From NCBI RefSeq assembly GCF_014266025.1, contig NZ_JACMYC010000001.1, positions 558,001-622,000 of the forward strand: a stretch of DNA of 64,000 bases, in the 5' to 3' direction. The notes under the pieces were generated by a model. It made no database searches, had not been told where the DNA came from, and saw only the letters and a program-made list of their open reading frames with translations. A program made the translations under genes and the position numbers. Of this stretch, positions 45,006 to 58,090 are shown piece after piece. The stretch is from Nocardioides deserti. Lineage in GTDB: Bacteria; Actinomycetota; Actinomycetes; Propionibacteriales; Nocardioidaceae. Positions within the stretch are counted from its first letter, which is position 1, and each line of letters starts with the position of its first letter.

Positions 45006-45734
45006 ATGGCCACCGTCATCCTCGTCCGCCACGGCCGGACGACCGCCAACGCGAGCGGCATGCTGGCCGGTCGGATGCCCGGGGTGAAGCTCGACGCGAC
45101 CGGGCAGAAGCAGGCCGCGCGGGCCGGGGAGCGGATGAAGGACCTGCCGGTGCAGGCCATCGTCAGCAGCCCGCTCGAGCGCTGCCGGCAGACCGCGAAG
45201 GCGATCATGCGGGCCCAGGCGCCCCCGCTCACGCTGGTGACCGAGAAGGGCATCACGGAGTGCGACTACGGCGAGTGGCAGGGCCGGCAGCTGCGCGACC
45301 TGGCCAAGGAGAAGCTGTGGTCGACGGTGCAGTCGCAGCCCTCCGCGGCCGAGTTCCCCGGCGGTGAGTCGCTCGCCGCGATGCAGGCGCGAGCCGTCGC
45401 CGCCGTACGCCGCCACGACGCATCGGTGGAGGCCGCGCACGGCGCCGGCGCCGTCTGGGTGGCGGTCAGCCACGGCGACATCATCAAGTCCGTGCTGGCC
45501 GACGCCCTCGGCATGCACCTGGACCTCTTCCAGCGGATCACCATCGACCCCGCGTCAATCTCGATCGTGCGGTACACCGGCTCGCGGCCCTACGTGCTGG
45601 CCACCAACACCCACGCCGGCGACCTCGCCTGGCTGGCGCAGAAGCCCGCGCGCAAGCCGCGGGCCGGCAAGCGGGCGGCGGCGACAGCCGAGGCGGACGC
45701 GGTGGTCGGCGGCGGCGCCGGTCCGACCTCCTAG
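45006..45734 (+). CDS. histidine phosphatase, MSMEG_4193-like
   Basis: 242 residues. Phosphoglycerate-mutase-like acid phosphatase: catalytic RHG in TVILVRHGRTTANASGMLAG, VSSPLERCRQTA, Glu in TECDYGEWQG and the second His in VAVSHGDIIKSVLADALG. The basic Ala-rich C-terminus (KPARKPRAGKRAAATAEADA) is unusual for the fold. It is the first gene of the conserved DUF3090-SCO1664-mshC neighbourhood. Substrate unknown; ATG at 45006 matches the family start. Confidence 0.92.
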   Translation: MATVILVRHGRTTANASGMLAGRMPGVKLDATGQKQAARAGERMKDLPVQAIVSSPLERCRQTAKAIMRAQAPPLTLVTEKGITECDYGEWQGRQLRDLAKEKLWSTVQSQPSAAEFPGGESLAAMQARAVAAVRRHDASVEAAHGAGAVWVAVSHGDIIKSVLADALGMHLDLFQRITIDPASISIVRYTGSRPYVLATNTHAGDLAWLAQKPARKPRAGKRAAATAEADAVVGGGAGPTS

Positions 45735-45757
45735 CGCGGCCTCATAGGGTGGGGGAC

Positions 45758-46336
45758 ATGGCACCACTCGTCCACGGGTTCGACCCGCCGGAGCGCTTCG
45801 TCACCGGCACCGTCGGGCCCCCGGGGTCCCGCACGTTCTTCCTCCAGGCCCGCAACGGTGCCAAGCTCGTGAGCGTCGCCCTGGAGAAGCAGCAGGTGGC
45901 CGCCCTCGCGGAGCGGATCGATGAGCTGCTGGACGAGGTCATGGCCAGCGATCGGAACACGGCGATGATCCCGGCCGTCGCGCCGCTGGACCTCGAGGAC
46001 ACCGATCCGCTGGAGCAGCCGATCGAGGAGGAGTTCCGCGCCGGCACGATGACGCTGTCGTGGGACCCCGACGACGAGCGCGTCGTGATCGAGGTCTTCC
46101 CGTTCACCGAGGCCGCGGTGGTCTCGCCCGAGCAGGTCGACGAGGACTTCGAGGAGCCCGAGCCCGACGAGGTGCTGCTCGTCCGGATCCCCGCGGGTCT
46201 CGCCCGCGCGTTCGTCAAGCGCAGCGAGCAGGTCCTCGAGGCGGGTCGCCCGTCCTGCCCCTTCTGCGGGCTGCCGATCGACCCCGACGGCCACCTGTGC
46301 GTCCGGGCCAACGGGTTCAAGCGCCGCGACCCGTGA
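45758..46336 (+). CDS. DUF3090 protein with C-terminal Zn-ribbon
   Basis: 192 residues. The body carries GSRTFFLQARNGAKLVSVAL and EKQQVAALAERIDELLDEVM, hallmarks of DUF3090, and an acidic segment EQVDEDFEEPEPDEV. The end SCPFCGLPIDPDGHLCVRAN holds a CxxC and a later Cys, a probable zinc site. No enzymatic activity has been shown for the family that I know of. Its TGA overlaps the GTG of the next gene, so production is coupled to the SCO1664-like protein. Confidence 0.9.
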   Translation: MAPLVHGFDPPERFVTGTVGPPGSRTFFLQARNGAKLVSVALEKQQVAALAERIDELLDEVMASDRNTAMIPAVAPLDLEDTDPLEQPIEEEFRAGTMTLSWDPDDERVVIEVFPFTEAAVVSPEQVDEDFEEPEPDEVLLVRIPAGLARAFVKRSEQVLEAGRPSCPFCGLPIDPDGHLCVRANGFKRRDP

Positions 46337-47112
46337 CCACCGCCGACGACACCGGCGTGGACCTGATCGAGGACGAGCTGGTCCTGCACGGCCGGATCAT
46401 GCCGGCCAGCAACGCGACGTTCCTCGGTGCGATCGGCGACATCAAGGTCGTCTACAAGCCGGTGGCGGGGGAGCGGCCGCTGTGGGACTTCCCCGACGGC
46501 GACCTCGCCTCCCGCGAAGTGGCGGCGTACGCCGTGTCCGAGGCCACCGGGTGGGACGTCGTGCCGCAGACGTGGCTGCGTGAAGGCCCCCACGGCGTCG
46601 GGATGGTCCAGCGCTGGCGCGAGCCCGACCCCGAGCAGGCGGCGGTGGAGATCGTGCCGCACGGCGAGGTGCCGCGCGGCTTCCTCCACGTCTTCGACGG
46701 CGTCGACGGCCGGGACCTGCCGGTGAGCCTGGTCCACGAGGACAGCGAGCCGCTGCGCCGGATGGCCGTCTTCGACGTGGTCGTCAACAACGCCGACCGC
46801 AAGGGCGGGCACGTGCTGGAGATGGCCGACGGCCACCGGTACGGCGTCGACCACGGCATCACGTTCCACCACGAGCACAAGCTGCGGACCGTCCTGTGGG
46901 GCTGGCTCGGCGAGCCGCTGCGCGACGAGGACGTCGAGGTCGTCAGCCGGCTCCGCACCGCGCTCTCCGGCGACCTCGGCGACACGTTGGCGCCGCTGCT
47001 CACCGACCTCGAGATCACCGCCCTGGAGCGGCGCTGCGCGCGGTTCCTCGACCGCGGCGTGATGCCGGCGCCCGACGGCGAGATGCCCGCGATCCCGTGG
47101 CCGCCGTTCTGA
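46333..47112 (+). CDS. SCO1664-family protein, PI3/4-kinase-like fold
   Basis: 259 residues from GTG at 46333 (GTGA overlap with the previous stop). Contains VYKPVAGERPLWDFPDGDLA (nucleotide-binding Lys-like position), VFDVVVNNADRKGGHVLEM (catalytic-loop-like D-x3-N) and RYGVDHGITFHHEHKLRTVL (metal-binding Asp-like), the pattern of the HipA/PI3-4-kinase-like families. It is likely a kinase-fold protein with a small-molecule or protein target that is not known. Together with the phosphatase upstream this makes an apparent kinase/phosphatase pair ahead of mshC. Confidence 0.88.
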   Translation: MTTADDTGVDLIEDELVLHGRIMPASNATFLGAIGDIKVVYKPVAGERPLWDFPDGDLASREVAAYAVSEATGWDVVPQTWLREGPHGVGMVQRWREPDPEQAAVEIVPHGEVPRGFLHVFDGVDGRDLPVSLVHEDSEPLRRMAVFDVVVNNADRKGGHVLEMADGHRYGVDHGITFHHEHKLRTVLWGWLGEPLRDEDVEVVSRLRTALSGDLGDTLAPLLTDLEITALERRCARFLDRGVMPAPDGEMPAIPWPPF

Positions 47113-47159
47113 GCCTCCCGCCGACCGGGTCGGCGGATCCCGGTCGATAGGCTGCGGCC

Positions 47160-48398
47160 ATGCGCGCCTGGCAGTCCCCGGAGATCCCGACCCTCGCCGT
47201 CACGGGCCCGGAGGTGTCGGTCCACGACACCGCCACCGGCGCGCTCGTCACGACCACGCCCGAGGGCCCGGCGCGCATGTACGTCTGCGGCATCACGCCG
47301 TACGACGCCACCCACCTCGGCCACGCGGCGACGTACGTCGGCTTCGACCTGCTCAACCGCGCCTGGCGCAACGCCGGCCACGAGGTCCGCTACGTCCAGA
47401 ACGTCACCGACGTCGACGACCCGCTGCTCGAGCGGGCCACCAAGGTCGGCACCGACTGGACCGAGCTCGCCGAGCGCGAGACCGAGCTGTTCCGCCAGGA
47501 CATGACCGCCCTGCGGGTGCTCGCTCCCGACCACTACATCGGTGCCGTCGAGTCGATCCCGCTCGTGCTGGAGCTGATCGAGCGGCTGCAGGAGGCCGGT
47601 GCGGTCTATCGCGTCGAGGACGACCTCTACATGTCGGTCACCGCCGACCCCGCCTTCGGCGCGGAGTCCGGCTGGGACCGCGAGACGATGCTGCGGATCT
47701 ACCCCGAGCGCGGCGGCGACGTCGACCGGCCCGGCAAGAAGGACCCGCTCGACTGCGTCGTGTGGCGCGGCGAGCGCGCGGGCGAGCCGTCGTGGCCGAG
47801 CCAGTTCGGCCCCGGTCGCCCCGGCTGGCACGTCGAGTGCACCGCGATCGCGCTGGAGCACCTCGGCGGCGCGTTCGACGTCCAGGGCGGCGGCAGCGAC
47901 CTGGTCTTCCCCCACCACGAGATGTGCGCCGGCCACGCCCAGGTCGCCGACCCGGGCACGCCGTTCGCGCAGACCTACGTCCACGCCGGGATGGTGGCCT
48001 ACGACGGCGAGAAGATGTCGAAGTCGCGCGGCAACCTGGTCTTCGTCTCCGCGCTGCGCAACAGCGACGTCGACCCGATGGCGATCCGCCTCGCGCTGCT
48101 GCGGCACCACTACCGCGCCGACTGGGAGTGGACCGACGCCGAGCTCTGGGACGCCGTCGACACCCTCGCCGACTGGCGCCGCGCCCTCGCGCTCGGCGCC
48201 GGCGCTCCCGCCGCGCCGGTCGTCGCCGAGGTGCTCGAGGCGCTCGCCGCCGACCTCGACGCCCCGCGCGCCGTCGCCGCCGTCGATCGCTGGGTCCGCG
48301 CGACGCTGGGCACCGACGGCCTCGCCGACACCAGCGACCCCGACGCCGCCGTGAGCATGATCGCCGTCCTCGACGCCGCGCTCGGCCTGGCCGTCTGA
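47160..48398 (+). CDS. mshC: cysteine--1-D-myo-inosityl 2-amino-2-deoxy-alpha-D-glucopyranoside ligase
   Basis: 412 residues. ATP-dependent ligation of cysteine to GlcN-inositol in mycothiol synthesis. It is a cysteinyl-tRNA-synthetase relative: [20 protein letters not shown] holds the HIGH-like motif, [16 protein letters not shown] the zinc/Cys pocket and EKMSKSRGN the KMSKS loop, while the tRNA-binding domain is missing. Presence of mycothiol synthesis confirms an actinobacterial host. ATG at 47160. Confidence 0.95.
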   Translation: MRAWQSPEIPTLAVTGPEVSVHDTATGALVTTTPEGPARMYVCGITPYDATHLGHAATYVGFDLLNRAWRNAGHEVRYVQNVTDVDDPLLERATKVGTDWTELAERETELFRQDMTALRVLAPDHYIGAVESIPLVLELIERLQEAGAVYRVEDDLYMSVTADPAFGAESGWDRETMLRIYPERGGDVDRPGKKDPLDCVVWRGERAGEPSWPSQFGPGRPGWHVECTAIALEHLGGAFDVQGGGSDLVFPHHEMCAGHAQVADPGTPFAQTYVHAGMVAYDGEKMSKSRGNLVFVSALRNSDVDPMAIRLALLRHHYRADWEWTDAELWDAVDTLADWRRALALGAGAPAAPVVAEVLEALAADLDAPRAVAAVDRWVRATLGTDGLADTSDPDAAVSMIAVLDAALGLAV

Positions 48399-48413
48399 AC
48401 CCCTCGGGCGGCC

Positions 48414-48508
48414 GTGAGGTTCATCGGCGCCCCGATGAACCTCACGGGTCCCCGCTGAAATTTCATCGGGGACCCGTCAGGTTCGACGGGTCCCCGATGA
48501 ACCTGACG
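48414..48508. repeat. three consecutive long hairpins between mshC and the PAC2 gene
   Basis: Hairpin A (48414-48445): GTGAGGTTCATCGG/CCGATGAACCTCAC, perfect 14-base stem, 4-base loop. Hairpin B (48446-48475): GGGTCCCCGCTGAAA/TTTCATCGGGGACCC, one mismatch, no loop. Hairpin C (48475-48508): CGTCAGGTTC/GAACCTGACG with inner GGGTCCCC. Segments GATGAACCT and GGTCCCC recur between hairpins. They fill nearly the whole convergent gap and probably terminate both genes. Confidence 0.75.
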
Positions 48509-48509
48509 C

Positions 48510-49376
48510 CTAGCCGGCCCCGCCGCCGGACTCGTCGCCGCGCCGCTTGAGGTACCGCTCGAACTCGCGCGCGATCGCCTCGCCGGACGCTTCGGGCAGG
48601 TCGGTGGTGTCGCGGGTCTCCTCGAGCGCACGGACGTAGTCGGCGACGTCCTCGTCGTCCTCGGCGAGCTCGTCGACGCCACGCTCCCAGGCGCGGGCGT
48701 CCTCGGCCAGGTCGCCGAGCGGGATGGAGACCTCGAGCAGGTCCTCGAGCTGGCCGATGAGCGCCAGGGTCGCCTTGGGGCACGGCGGCTGGGCGACGTA
48801 GTGGGGCACCGCCGCCCAGTACGACACCGCGGGGATGTCGAGCCGGACGCAGGCGTCCTGGAAGACCCCGACGATGCCGGTCGGGCCCTCGTAGGTCGAC
48901 TGCTCGAGCTTGAGCCGGTCGACGAGGTCCGGCTCGGTGGCCGTGCCGGTGACGGGGATGGGCCGGGTGTGCGGGGTGTCGGCGAGCAGCGCGCCGAGCG
49001 TGACGACCAGCTCGCCACCGAGGTCGTCGCAGGCGGCGAGCAGCTCGGCGCAGAACTGGCGCCAGCGCATGTTGGGCTCGATGCCGCGCACGAGGATGAC
49101 GTCGCGGTCGAGGTCCGGGGGAGAGGCGACCGCGATCCGGGTGGTGGGCCAGGTGATCCGGCGGTGCCCGAGCTCGTCGGTGCCGACGACGGGACGGTTG
49201 ACCTGGAAGTCGTAGAACTCCTCGGGGTCGATGGCGCCCACGACCCGGGCGTTCCAGACCTCCATGAGGTGGTCCACGACCGAGGAGGCGGCGTCGGCTG
49301 CGTCGTTCCAGCCCTCGAAGGCCGCGATGACCACGGGGTCGACCAGCTCCGGCAGGTCCTCGATCTCGATCACCAC
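48510..49376 (-). CDS. PAC2-family protein (proteasome-assembly-chaperone-like)
   Basis: 288 residues. PAC2 fold: [80 protein letters not shown]. The C-terminus is acidic and helical ([20 protein letters not shown]). In actinobacteria these are common proteins of unknown role, distantly related to eukaryotic proteasome assembly chaperones; a link to the proteasome here is not shown, although arc is 12 kb away. Start is one of two consecutive GTG codons (49376 or 49373). Confidence 0.88.
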   Translation of the reverse strand: MVIEIEDLPELVDPVVIAAFEGWNDAADAASSVVDHLMEVWNARVVGAIDPEEFYDFQVNRPVVGTDELGHRRITWPTTRIAVASPPDLDRDVILVRGIEPNMRWRQFCAELLAACDDLGGELVVTLGALLADTPHTRPIPVTGTATEPDLVDRLKLEQSTYEGPTGIVGVFQDACVRLDIPAVSYWAAVPHYVAQPPCPKATLALIGQLEDLLEVSIPLGDLAEDARAWERGVDELAEDDEDVADYVRALEETRDTTDLPEASGEAIAREFERYLKRRGDESGGGAG

Positions 49377-49498
49377 ATCAGGGTAGTCAGGTGCCGGGAT
49401 TTCACCGGGCACGACGCCCGGTGCCACGATCTGAGAACCCTGTCCAGCACTCGGACCGCTCTTCCTACGCTGGAGCCACCTGCCCGGAAGGAGCTGGC

Positions 49499-53224
<3,726 letters not shown>

Positions 53225-53236
<12 letters not shown>

Positions 53237-53279
53237 CCGTAGGACGGCCCGGAGGACTGGCCGGAGGACCGGAGGACTG
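53225..53279 (+). repeat. triplicated end of metH
   Basis: CCGGAGGACTG occurs at 53225-53235 (spanning the metH stop), 53249-53259 and 53269-53279. The pattern looks like slippage duplication of the last codons into the 3' untranslated region. CCGGAGGACTGGCCGGA is exact in the last two copies. Confidence 0.55.
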
Positions 53280-53400
53280 GCCGGATTCCGCCGGCAGTGG
53301 CCAGGACGATTACCCTCTGGGGAGTCGGGCAATGGCCCGATGCGGCCTCGGAAGGCGGCTCTGGGGGGTCTCACCTTGACTCGGGAAAGGGAACCCAGAC

Positions 53401-55311
53401 GTGACTGGCTCGCCTCGTGGCCGTACGCGCATCCTCCTCGCATGTGGCCTTGTCGCTGCAGCGCTCGCGGTGTCCGGCACCCTGGGGACCGGGCTCGTGG
53501 ACACGTCCGACGGGCGGCCACCGAGCGGGCAGGCGACGGGCCCGGACTCGGCGGTGTGGTCGCCGCCCGGGGCGCCCGAGCAGCCGGCGGCCCTGCAGGC
53601 CCCGGACGAGGTGGTGGACGTCCCGCAGCCCTGGGCGACACCTCACGAATCGGTCGACACGCCGGCGGCCGCCTTGGTTCGCGCGGCCGCGCCGGACGCG
53701 ACCGCCGACACCCGTCTGCGAGTGGTCAGGGTGGTCGACCGGGGCGGTGAACCGCGCGTGATCGTCGACGAGGTCGTGGGACCGGACGACGGTGTGCGGG
53801 CGGTCCGGCGCGCTCAGACCGGCGACGACCTCGTGGCCGTGTCCATCGACTCCAAGGTGTCGATCGACACACCCGCAGCAGAGGCGATGTCGGCGGACGT
53901 GCTCCGCGCCCGCCAGTGGGCTCTGGACCGGCTGGCCGCCGAGCAGGTGTGGGCCGGATGGTCGTCCGGTGCCGGCTCGGTGGTCGCGGTGGTCGACACG
54001 GGCGTCGACGGCAGCCACCCCGACCTCGCAGGTCAGCTGACCGCATCCGGCGCGGACTTCGTCTCCGGTGCGGTGGGCGTCAGCGGCGGCGGCCAGGTGG
54101 ATCCGAACGGTCACGGGACGCACGTGGCCGGAGTGATCGCGGCAGTCCGTGGCAACTCGGTCGGCGTCGCGGGGCTGGCGCCGGCCGCGAAGATCATGCC
54201 GCTGCGGGTCCTCGACGCCGATGGCTCGGGCTGGAGCTCACACATCGCCAAAGCGATCATCTACGCCACCGACCGCGGCGCGGACGTCGTGAACCTCTCG
54301 CTCGGTGGGCCGACCGAGGACCCGACCACGACGGTCGCCGCCAATTACGCGATGACGAAGGGCGTACCCGTGATCGCGGCAGCCGGCAACGAGCGAGCCA
54401 CCGGCAACGCCCCCAGCTTCCCGGCGGCCGTGCCAGGCGTGATCGCCGTGGCGTCGACCGACGTGGACGACAGCAGCTCGGCGTTCTCCAACACCGGCAC
54501 CTACGTCGACGTCGCCGCCCCCGGTGGTCGGATCATCTCGACGGTCCCTGCCGGCTACGCCTACATGTCCGGCACCTCGATGGCGACCCCCCATGTAGCG
54601 GCGATCGCGGCCCTGGCCGTCGACGTCACCGACGGCGCGATGACGAGCGAGCAGCTGGCGAGTGCACTGACCATCACGGCTCGCGACCTGGGGTCGGCGG
54701 GCTGGGACCCCGAGCACGGGTACGGCCTGCCGGACCCCGACCGGGCGCTGTGCTCCCTGACCGGCTGTGACGCTCGCGCCGTGAGCCCGGTACCGCTCCC
54801 GCCCGCCCCCGTCTCCGACAGCCCGTCGCCGTTGCCCACAGCGACGGGGACCGCCACCACCGAGCCCGAGCCCGAGCCCGAGCCCGTGCCTTCGCCGAGC
54901 GCCACGTCCACGCCGGAACCCACCCCGGTCCCGGAGTCCGCGCCGTCGCCGACACCCTCGTCCCCGCCCGCGTCCCCGACACCGACCTCGAGTCCCGCCC
55001 CTACGGCGGTCCAGCCGGTCCTCGCGTTCACCGACCGAGGAGGGGCCACGACGCAGGGGCGACGCGTCCGCATCAGGCTCCGAGCCACCGACTCCGACAC
55101 CGGTGGGCCCGTCGCCGGTCTCCGCGTCCTGGTCCGGGGGTGGCGGCAGGGGAGCGTCGTCGTCCGGCGCTGGGTGACCACCGACCGCAGCGGGTACGCC
55201 GTCACGCGGATCCGCGTACGAGCGACGACCCGCTTCGACCTGAAGAGCCCGAGGACCGCCACGACCCGGTCCGCCGCCAGCGTTTCGAGCATCCGCTGGC
55301 GCGTGCGCTGA
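53401..55311 (+). CDS. secreted subtilisin-like (S8) serine protease
   Basis: 636 residues. Signal peptide (RILLACGLVAAALAVSGTLG), a ~130-residue pro-region, then the S8 catalytic domain: Asp199 in VVDTGVDGSHPD, His238 in NGHGTHVAGV, Ser393 in SGTSMATPH and the oxyanion Asn in AAAGNERATG. It is followed by a Pro/Ser/Thr/Glu-rich linker with a (PE)n run (~480-540) and a C-terminal beta domain of the bacterial Ig-like kind (RRVRIRLRATDSDTGGPVAG). GTG at 53401 follows GGGAAAGGG. Extracellular nutrient or processing protease; target unknown. Confidence 0.93.
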   Translation: MTGSPRGRTRILLACGLVAAALAVSGTLGTGLVDTSDGRPPSGQATGPDSAVWSPPGAPEQPAALQAPDEVVDVPQPWATPHESVDTPAAALVRAAAPDATADTRLRVVRVVDRGGEPRVIVDEVVGPDDGVRAVRRAQTGDDLVAVSIDSKVSIDTPAAEAMSADVLRARQWALDRLAAEQVWAGWSSGAGSVVAVVDTGVDGSHPDLAGQLTASGADFVSGAVGVSGGGQVDPNGHGTHVAGVIAAVRGNSVGVAGLAPAAKIMPLRVLDADGSGWSSHIAKAIIYATDRGADVVNLSLGGPTEDPTTTVAANYAMTKGVPVIAAAGNERATGNAPSFPAAVPGVIAVASTDVDDSSSAFSNTGTYVDVAAPGGRIISTVPAGYAYMSGTSMATPHVAAIAALAVDVTDGAMTSEQLASALTITARDLGSAGWDPEHGYGLPDPDRALCSLTGCDARAVSPVPLPPAPVSDSPSPLPTATGTATTEPEPEPEPVPSPSATSTPEPTPVPESAPSPTPSSPPASPTPTSSPAPTAVQPVLAFTDRGGATTQGRRVRIRLRATDSDTGGPVAGLRVLVRGWRQGSVVVRRWVTTDRSGYAVTRIRVRATTRFDLKSPRTATTRSAASVSSIRWRVR

Positions 55312-55486
55312 GTCCGGAGGAGCGGCCTCCTGCGCAACTGCTCGCCGGGGGCCCGACCTAGGCTGGTGCGCAGCGTGGCTCGTCACCCGACCGGTCACTG
55401 GAGCTCGGGAGGGCACGCTGAGTACCGCGAATCGCACGAGGACCGATGGTCAGCACCCTGAGCGCCGGGCCCGGTTCCCGCAGGCC

Positions 55487-56158
55487 GTGCTCTGGGACAT
55501 GGACGGCACGCTCGTCGACACCGAGCCCTACTGGATCGAGACCGAGTTCGCGCTCGCCGAGCGCTTCGGCGGCACCTGGTCCGAGGCGCACGCGCTCGCC
55601 CTGGTCGGCAACGACCTGATGGTCTCCGCGCGCTACATCCGCGAGCACATGCCGCTGGACCTGCCGCCCGAGGAGATCGTGGAGCTGCTGCTCGACGGCG
55701 TCGTGGAGCGGGTACGCCGCAGCGTGCCGTGGTGCGCGGGTGCGCGCGAGCAGCTGCTGACCCTCGCCGAGGCGGGCGTGCCGTGCGCGCTGGTCACGAT
55801 GTCGTGGACCCGGTTCGTGGAGCCGATCCTCGAGCAGCTGCCCCCGGGCACGTTCTCGGCCGTCGTGACCGGCGACCAGGTCACCCACGGCAAGCCCCAC
55901 CCCGAGCCCTACCTGACCGCGGCGGCACAGCTCGGCCTCGACCCCGCCGACTGCCTCGCGGTCGAGGACTCGACGACCGGCGCGACGTCGGCCGCAGCGG
56001 CCGGCTGCGAGGTGCTCGTCGTGCCCAACCACGTCGAGGTCCCGCCGGGGGAGCGGCGCTCGTTCGCCAGCACCCTCGACGGGCTTGACCTGGACGAGGT
56101 GTGGCGCGCCGCTCGGGCCGGCCGCCGGGCGACGGCCGTGACTGCCCGGAGGTCCTAG
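55487..56158 (+). CDS. HAD-superfamily hydrolase (beta-phosphoglucomutase-like)
   Basis: Motif I LWDMDGTLVDTEPYW, motif II VTMSW, motif III Lys in THGKPHPEPYLTAA and motif IV VEDSTTGATSAAAAGC are all present, with an alpha-helical cap between motifs I and II, as in HAD subfamily IA phosphatases/phosphoglucomutases. GTG at 55487 falls inside the first beta strand, which is too late. The frame is open upstream, and a CTG at 55418 preceded by GGGAGGG at 55407-55413 would give a normal leader STANRTRTDGQHPERRARF. The true protein is therefore probably about 246 residues. Substrate unknown. Confidence 0.88.
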   Translation: MLWDMDGTLVDTEPYWIETEFALAERFGGTWSEAHALALVGNDLMVSARYIREHMPLDLPPEEIVELLLDGVVERVRRSVPWCAGAREQLLTLAEAGVPCALVTMSWTRFVEPILEQLPPGTFSAVVTGDQVTHGKPHPEPYLTAAAQLGLDPADCLAVEDSTTGATSAAAAGCEVLVVPNHVEVPPGERRSFASTLDGLDLDEVWRAARAGRRATAVTARRS

Positions 56159-56250
56159 TACCTCCGGGCAATGGCGTCGCACATCGGCGCCCGGCAGGAT
56201 GGGGACTGCTTCGGGGGCGCTGGACTCCCAGCGCTCTGAGAGAGGCCCAC

Positions 56251-56745
56251 ATGTTCGTCCGTCGCAGTCCCGCCATCGTGCTCGGCCTCGTGCTGGGTGC
56301 AGCGGCCCTCGCTCCCGCTCCGGCGGTGGCGAGTGATGGCGGGGCTGCGGAGGACGTGGCCCCTGTGCAGAGCAACGTGGTCGCCGACGGTCTGATCCCG
56401 GCGCCCGGCCCTGACGGCCTCCCCGCGAAGCGCAAGGACGACTCCAAGAGCAACCACTTCGGCAACTGCCAGGGGAGCAGCCGGGTCAAGCTGCGCACGA
56501 CGCTGATGACCAACGGCGAGATCGAGGTCGTCGGGGTGGTCTTCAGCGACGACGACGACGTGTGGACGTGGAAGTTCAAGCACAACGACGACTTCTCGTT
56601 CATGGGTGAGGTCAAGGCCAAGGACGCCGACCGGTCCTTCCGCATCGTCCGGTTCATGGTCGACCTCTACGGTGCCGACGACGTGCTGTTCCGCGCGGTG
56701 AATCAGAAGACCGGGGAGGCCTGCAAGGCCGAGGGCACCGCCTGA
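56251..56745 (+). CDS. secreted hypothetical protein
   Basis: 164 residues. Clear signal peptide MFVRRSPAIVLGLVLGAAAL with cleavage after PAVAS. The mature protein is beta-rich (KLRTTLMTNGEIEVVGVVFS, DVWTWKFKHNDDFSFMGEVK, FRIVRFMVDLYGADDVLFRA) and has two Cys (GNCQGSS, GEACKAEG) that could form a disulfide. I do not recognise a family. It lies upstream of a two-component system but in a separate-looking unit. Confidence 0.8.
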   Translation: MFVRRSPAIVLGLVLGAAALAPAPAVASDGGAAEDVAPVQSNVVADGLIPAPGPDGLPAKRKDDSKSNHFGNCQGSSRVKLRTTLMTNGEIEVVGVVFSDDDDVWTWKFKHNDDFSFMGEVKAKDADRSFRIVRFMVDLYGADDVLFRAVNQKTGEACKAEGTA

Positions 56746-56809
56746 GCCCAACCACGCGTGCGGCCTATCCTGGTCGCCGCGCCGCCCGGCGCGTCGTCGA
56801 GAGGTAGCC

Positions 56810-58090
56810 GTGCGGTTCTTGCGCAGTCCGGTCGTGCAGTTCCTCCTGCTGGCCGTGGTGACGATGACCGCGATCATCGCCGGCACGAATTGGATAGCCG
56901 AGGACGTCGCCGAGGACGAAGCCGTCGCGGAGGCCCGCAACACCACCGTCGTCCTGGCGAACTCTGTGGCGCTGCCGGCCATGGATAGGCGGCTGCTGCG
57001 CGCGCAGGCCGGGGCCATCGACAGGTTCCGCGACCTCACGGAGCAGGGCCTGCTCATCGACAACCCCGAGACGGTGCGCATCAACGTCTGGCTCGCCGAC
57101 GGGACGCTGGTCTTCAGCGACCTCGGCGCGCTCAGTGGCGCACCGTTCGAGCTGAGCAGCGACCATCGCCGCGTCCTCCGCGAGGGCGGGACGGGCTACG
57201 CCGTCGCGGACGAGGACGACCCGGAGAACGCCGGCACGAACTTCGACGAGCAGCTCGTGCGGGTGTACACACCGCTGGTGGTCGACGACCAGCCGGTGCT
57301 GTTCGAGGCCTACTTCAGCCTCGACCGGATCGAGCAGCGCCGCGAAGAGATCCTGGCGCCATTCCGGTGGATCACCATCGGCTCGCTGGCCGGGCTGCTC
57401 GTCATCGTCACCCCGATCCTCTGGCTGCTCACCCGCCGCCTGACCAGGGCCGGAGAGGAGCGGGAGCGGCTGCTCGTCCACGCCGCCGACGCCTCGGACG
57501 CCGAGCGGCGCCGGATCGCGCGCGACCTGCACGACGGGGTGGTCCAGGACATCGCCGGCACGACGTTCTCCGTCACGGCGCTCTCCCGCGACCCCGCGGT
57601 CCCGGAGCCGGCGCGGCAGACGCTGGACGGGGCGGGGGACAGCCTCCGCGACAGCCTGCGCGCGCTGCGCTCCCTGCTGGCCGAGATCCACCCGCCCGAC
57701 CTGCACGCCGACGGGCTGGAGCCGGCGCTGAACGACCTGGTCGCACCGGCGGCCAACGCGGGGATCCAGGCGTCCGTCGACGTCAGCGGCATCGAGGGCG
57801 CCTCGGACGCCTCTGTCGCGCTCGTCTGGCGCGTCGCCCAGGAGGCGGTGCGCAACGCCCTGCGGCACTCGGACGCCACGACCGTGGCGGTCACCGTGCA
57901 CAGCGTGGACAGCCGGCTGCGGCTCGAGGTCGTCGACGACGGCGTCGGGTTCGACCCGGCGGTCTCCGGCCCGGACCGCTACGGTCTCAAGGGCCTGCGC
58001 AGCCTGGTCAAGGACATCGGCGGCGAGATCGACGTGATCTCGGCGCCCGGCGCAGGCACGACGGTCCGGATGGAGGTGGCCCAGCAGTGA
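56810..58090 (+). CDS. sensor histidine kinase, NarL-type (HisKA_3)
   Basis: 426 residues. Membrane segment 1 (VVQFLLLAVVTMTAIIAG), an extracytoplasmic sensor region (~35-185), membrane segment 2 (WITIGSLAGLLVIVTPILWLL), then HisKA_3 with ERRRIARDLHDGVVQDIAGT, phospho-acceptor His241, and an HATPase with EAVRNALRHS, DDGVGFDPAV and GLKGLRSLVKDIGG. GTG at 56810. Its stop overlaps the response-regulator start (GTGA), so the pair is coupled. Signal unknown. Confidence 0.93.
   Translation: MRFLRSPVVQFLLLAVVTMTAIIAGTNWIAEDVAEDEAVAEARNTTVVLANSVALPAMDRRLLRAQAGAIDRFRDLTEQGLLIDNPETVRINVWLADGTLVFSDLGALSGAPFELSSDHRRVLREGGTGYAVADEDDPENAGTNFDEQLVRVYTPLVVDDQPVLFEAYFSLDRIEQRREEILAPFRWITIGSLAGLLVIVTPILWLLTRRLTRAGEERERLLVHAADASDAERRRIARDLHDGVVQDIAGTTFSVTALSRDPAVPEPARQTLDGAGDSLRDSLRALRSLLAEIHPPDLHADGLEPALNDLVAPAANAGIQASVDVSGIEGASDASVALVWRVAQEAVRNALRHSDATTVAVTVHSVDSRLRLEVVDDGVGFDPAVSGPDRYGLKGLRSLVKDIGGEIDVISAPGAGTTVRMEVAQQ

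Noticed and set aside
49377..49498. Riboswitch (cobalamin or SAM) ahead of metH
   Set aside because: Only 122 bases with short GC hairpins; no B12 box, GGAAGCCGGTG-like segment or SAM core was found.
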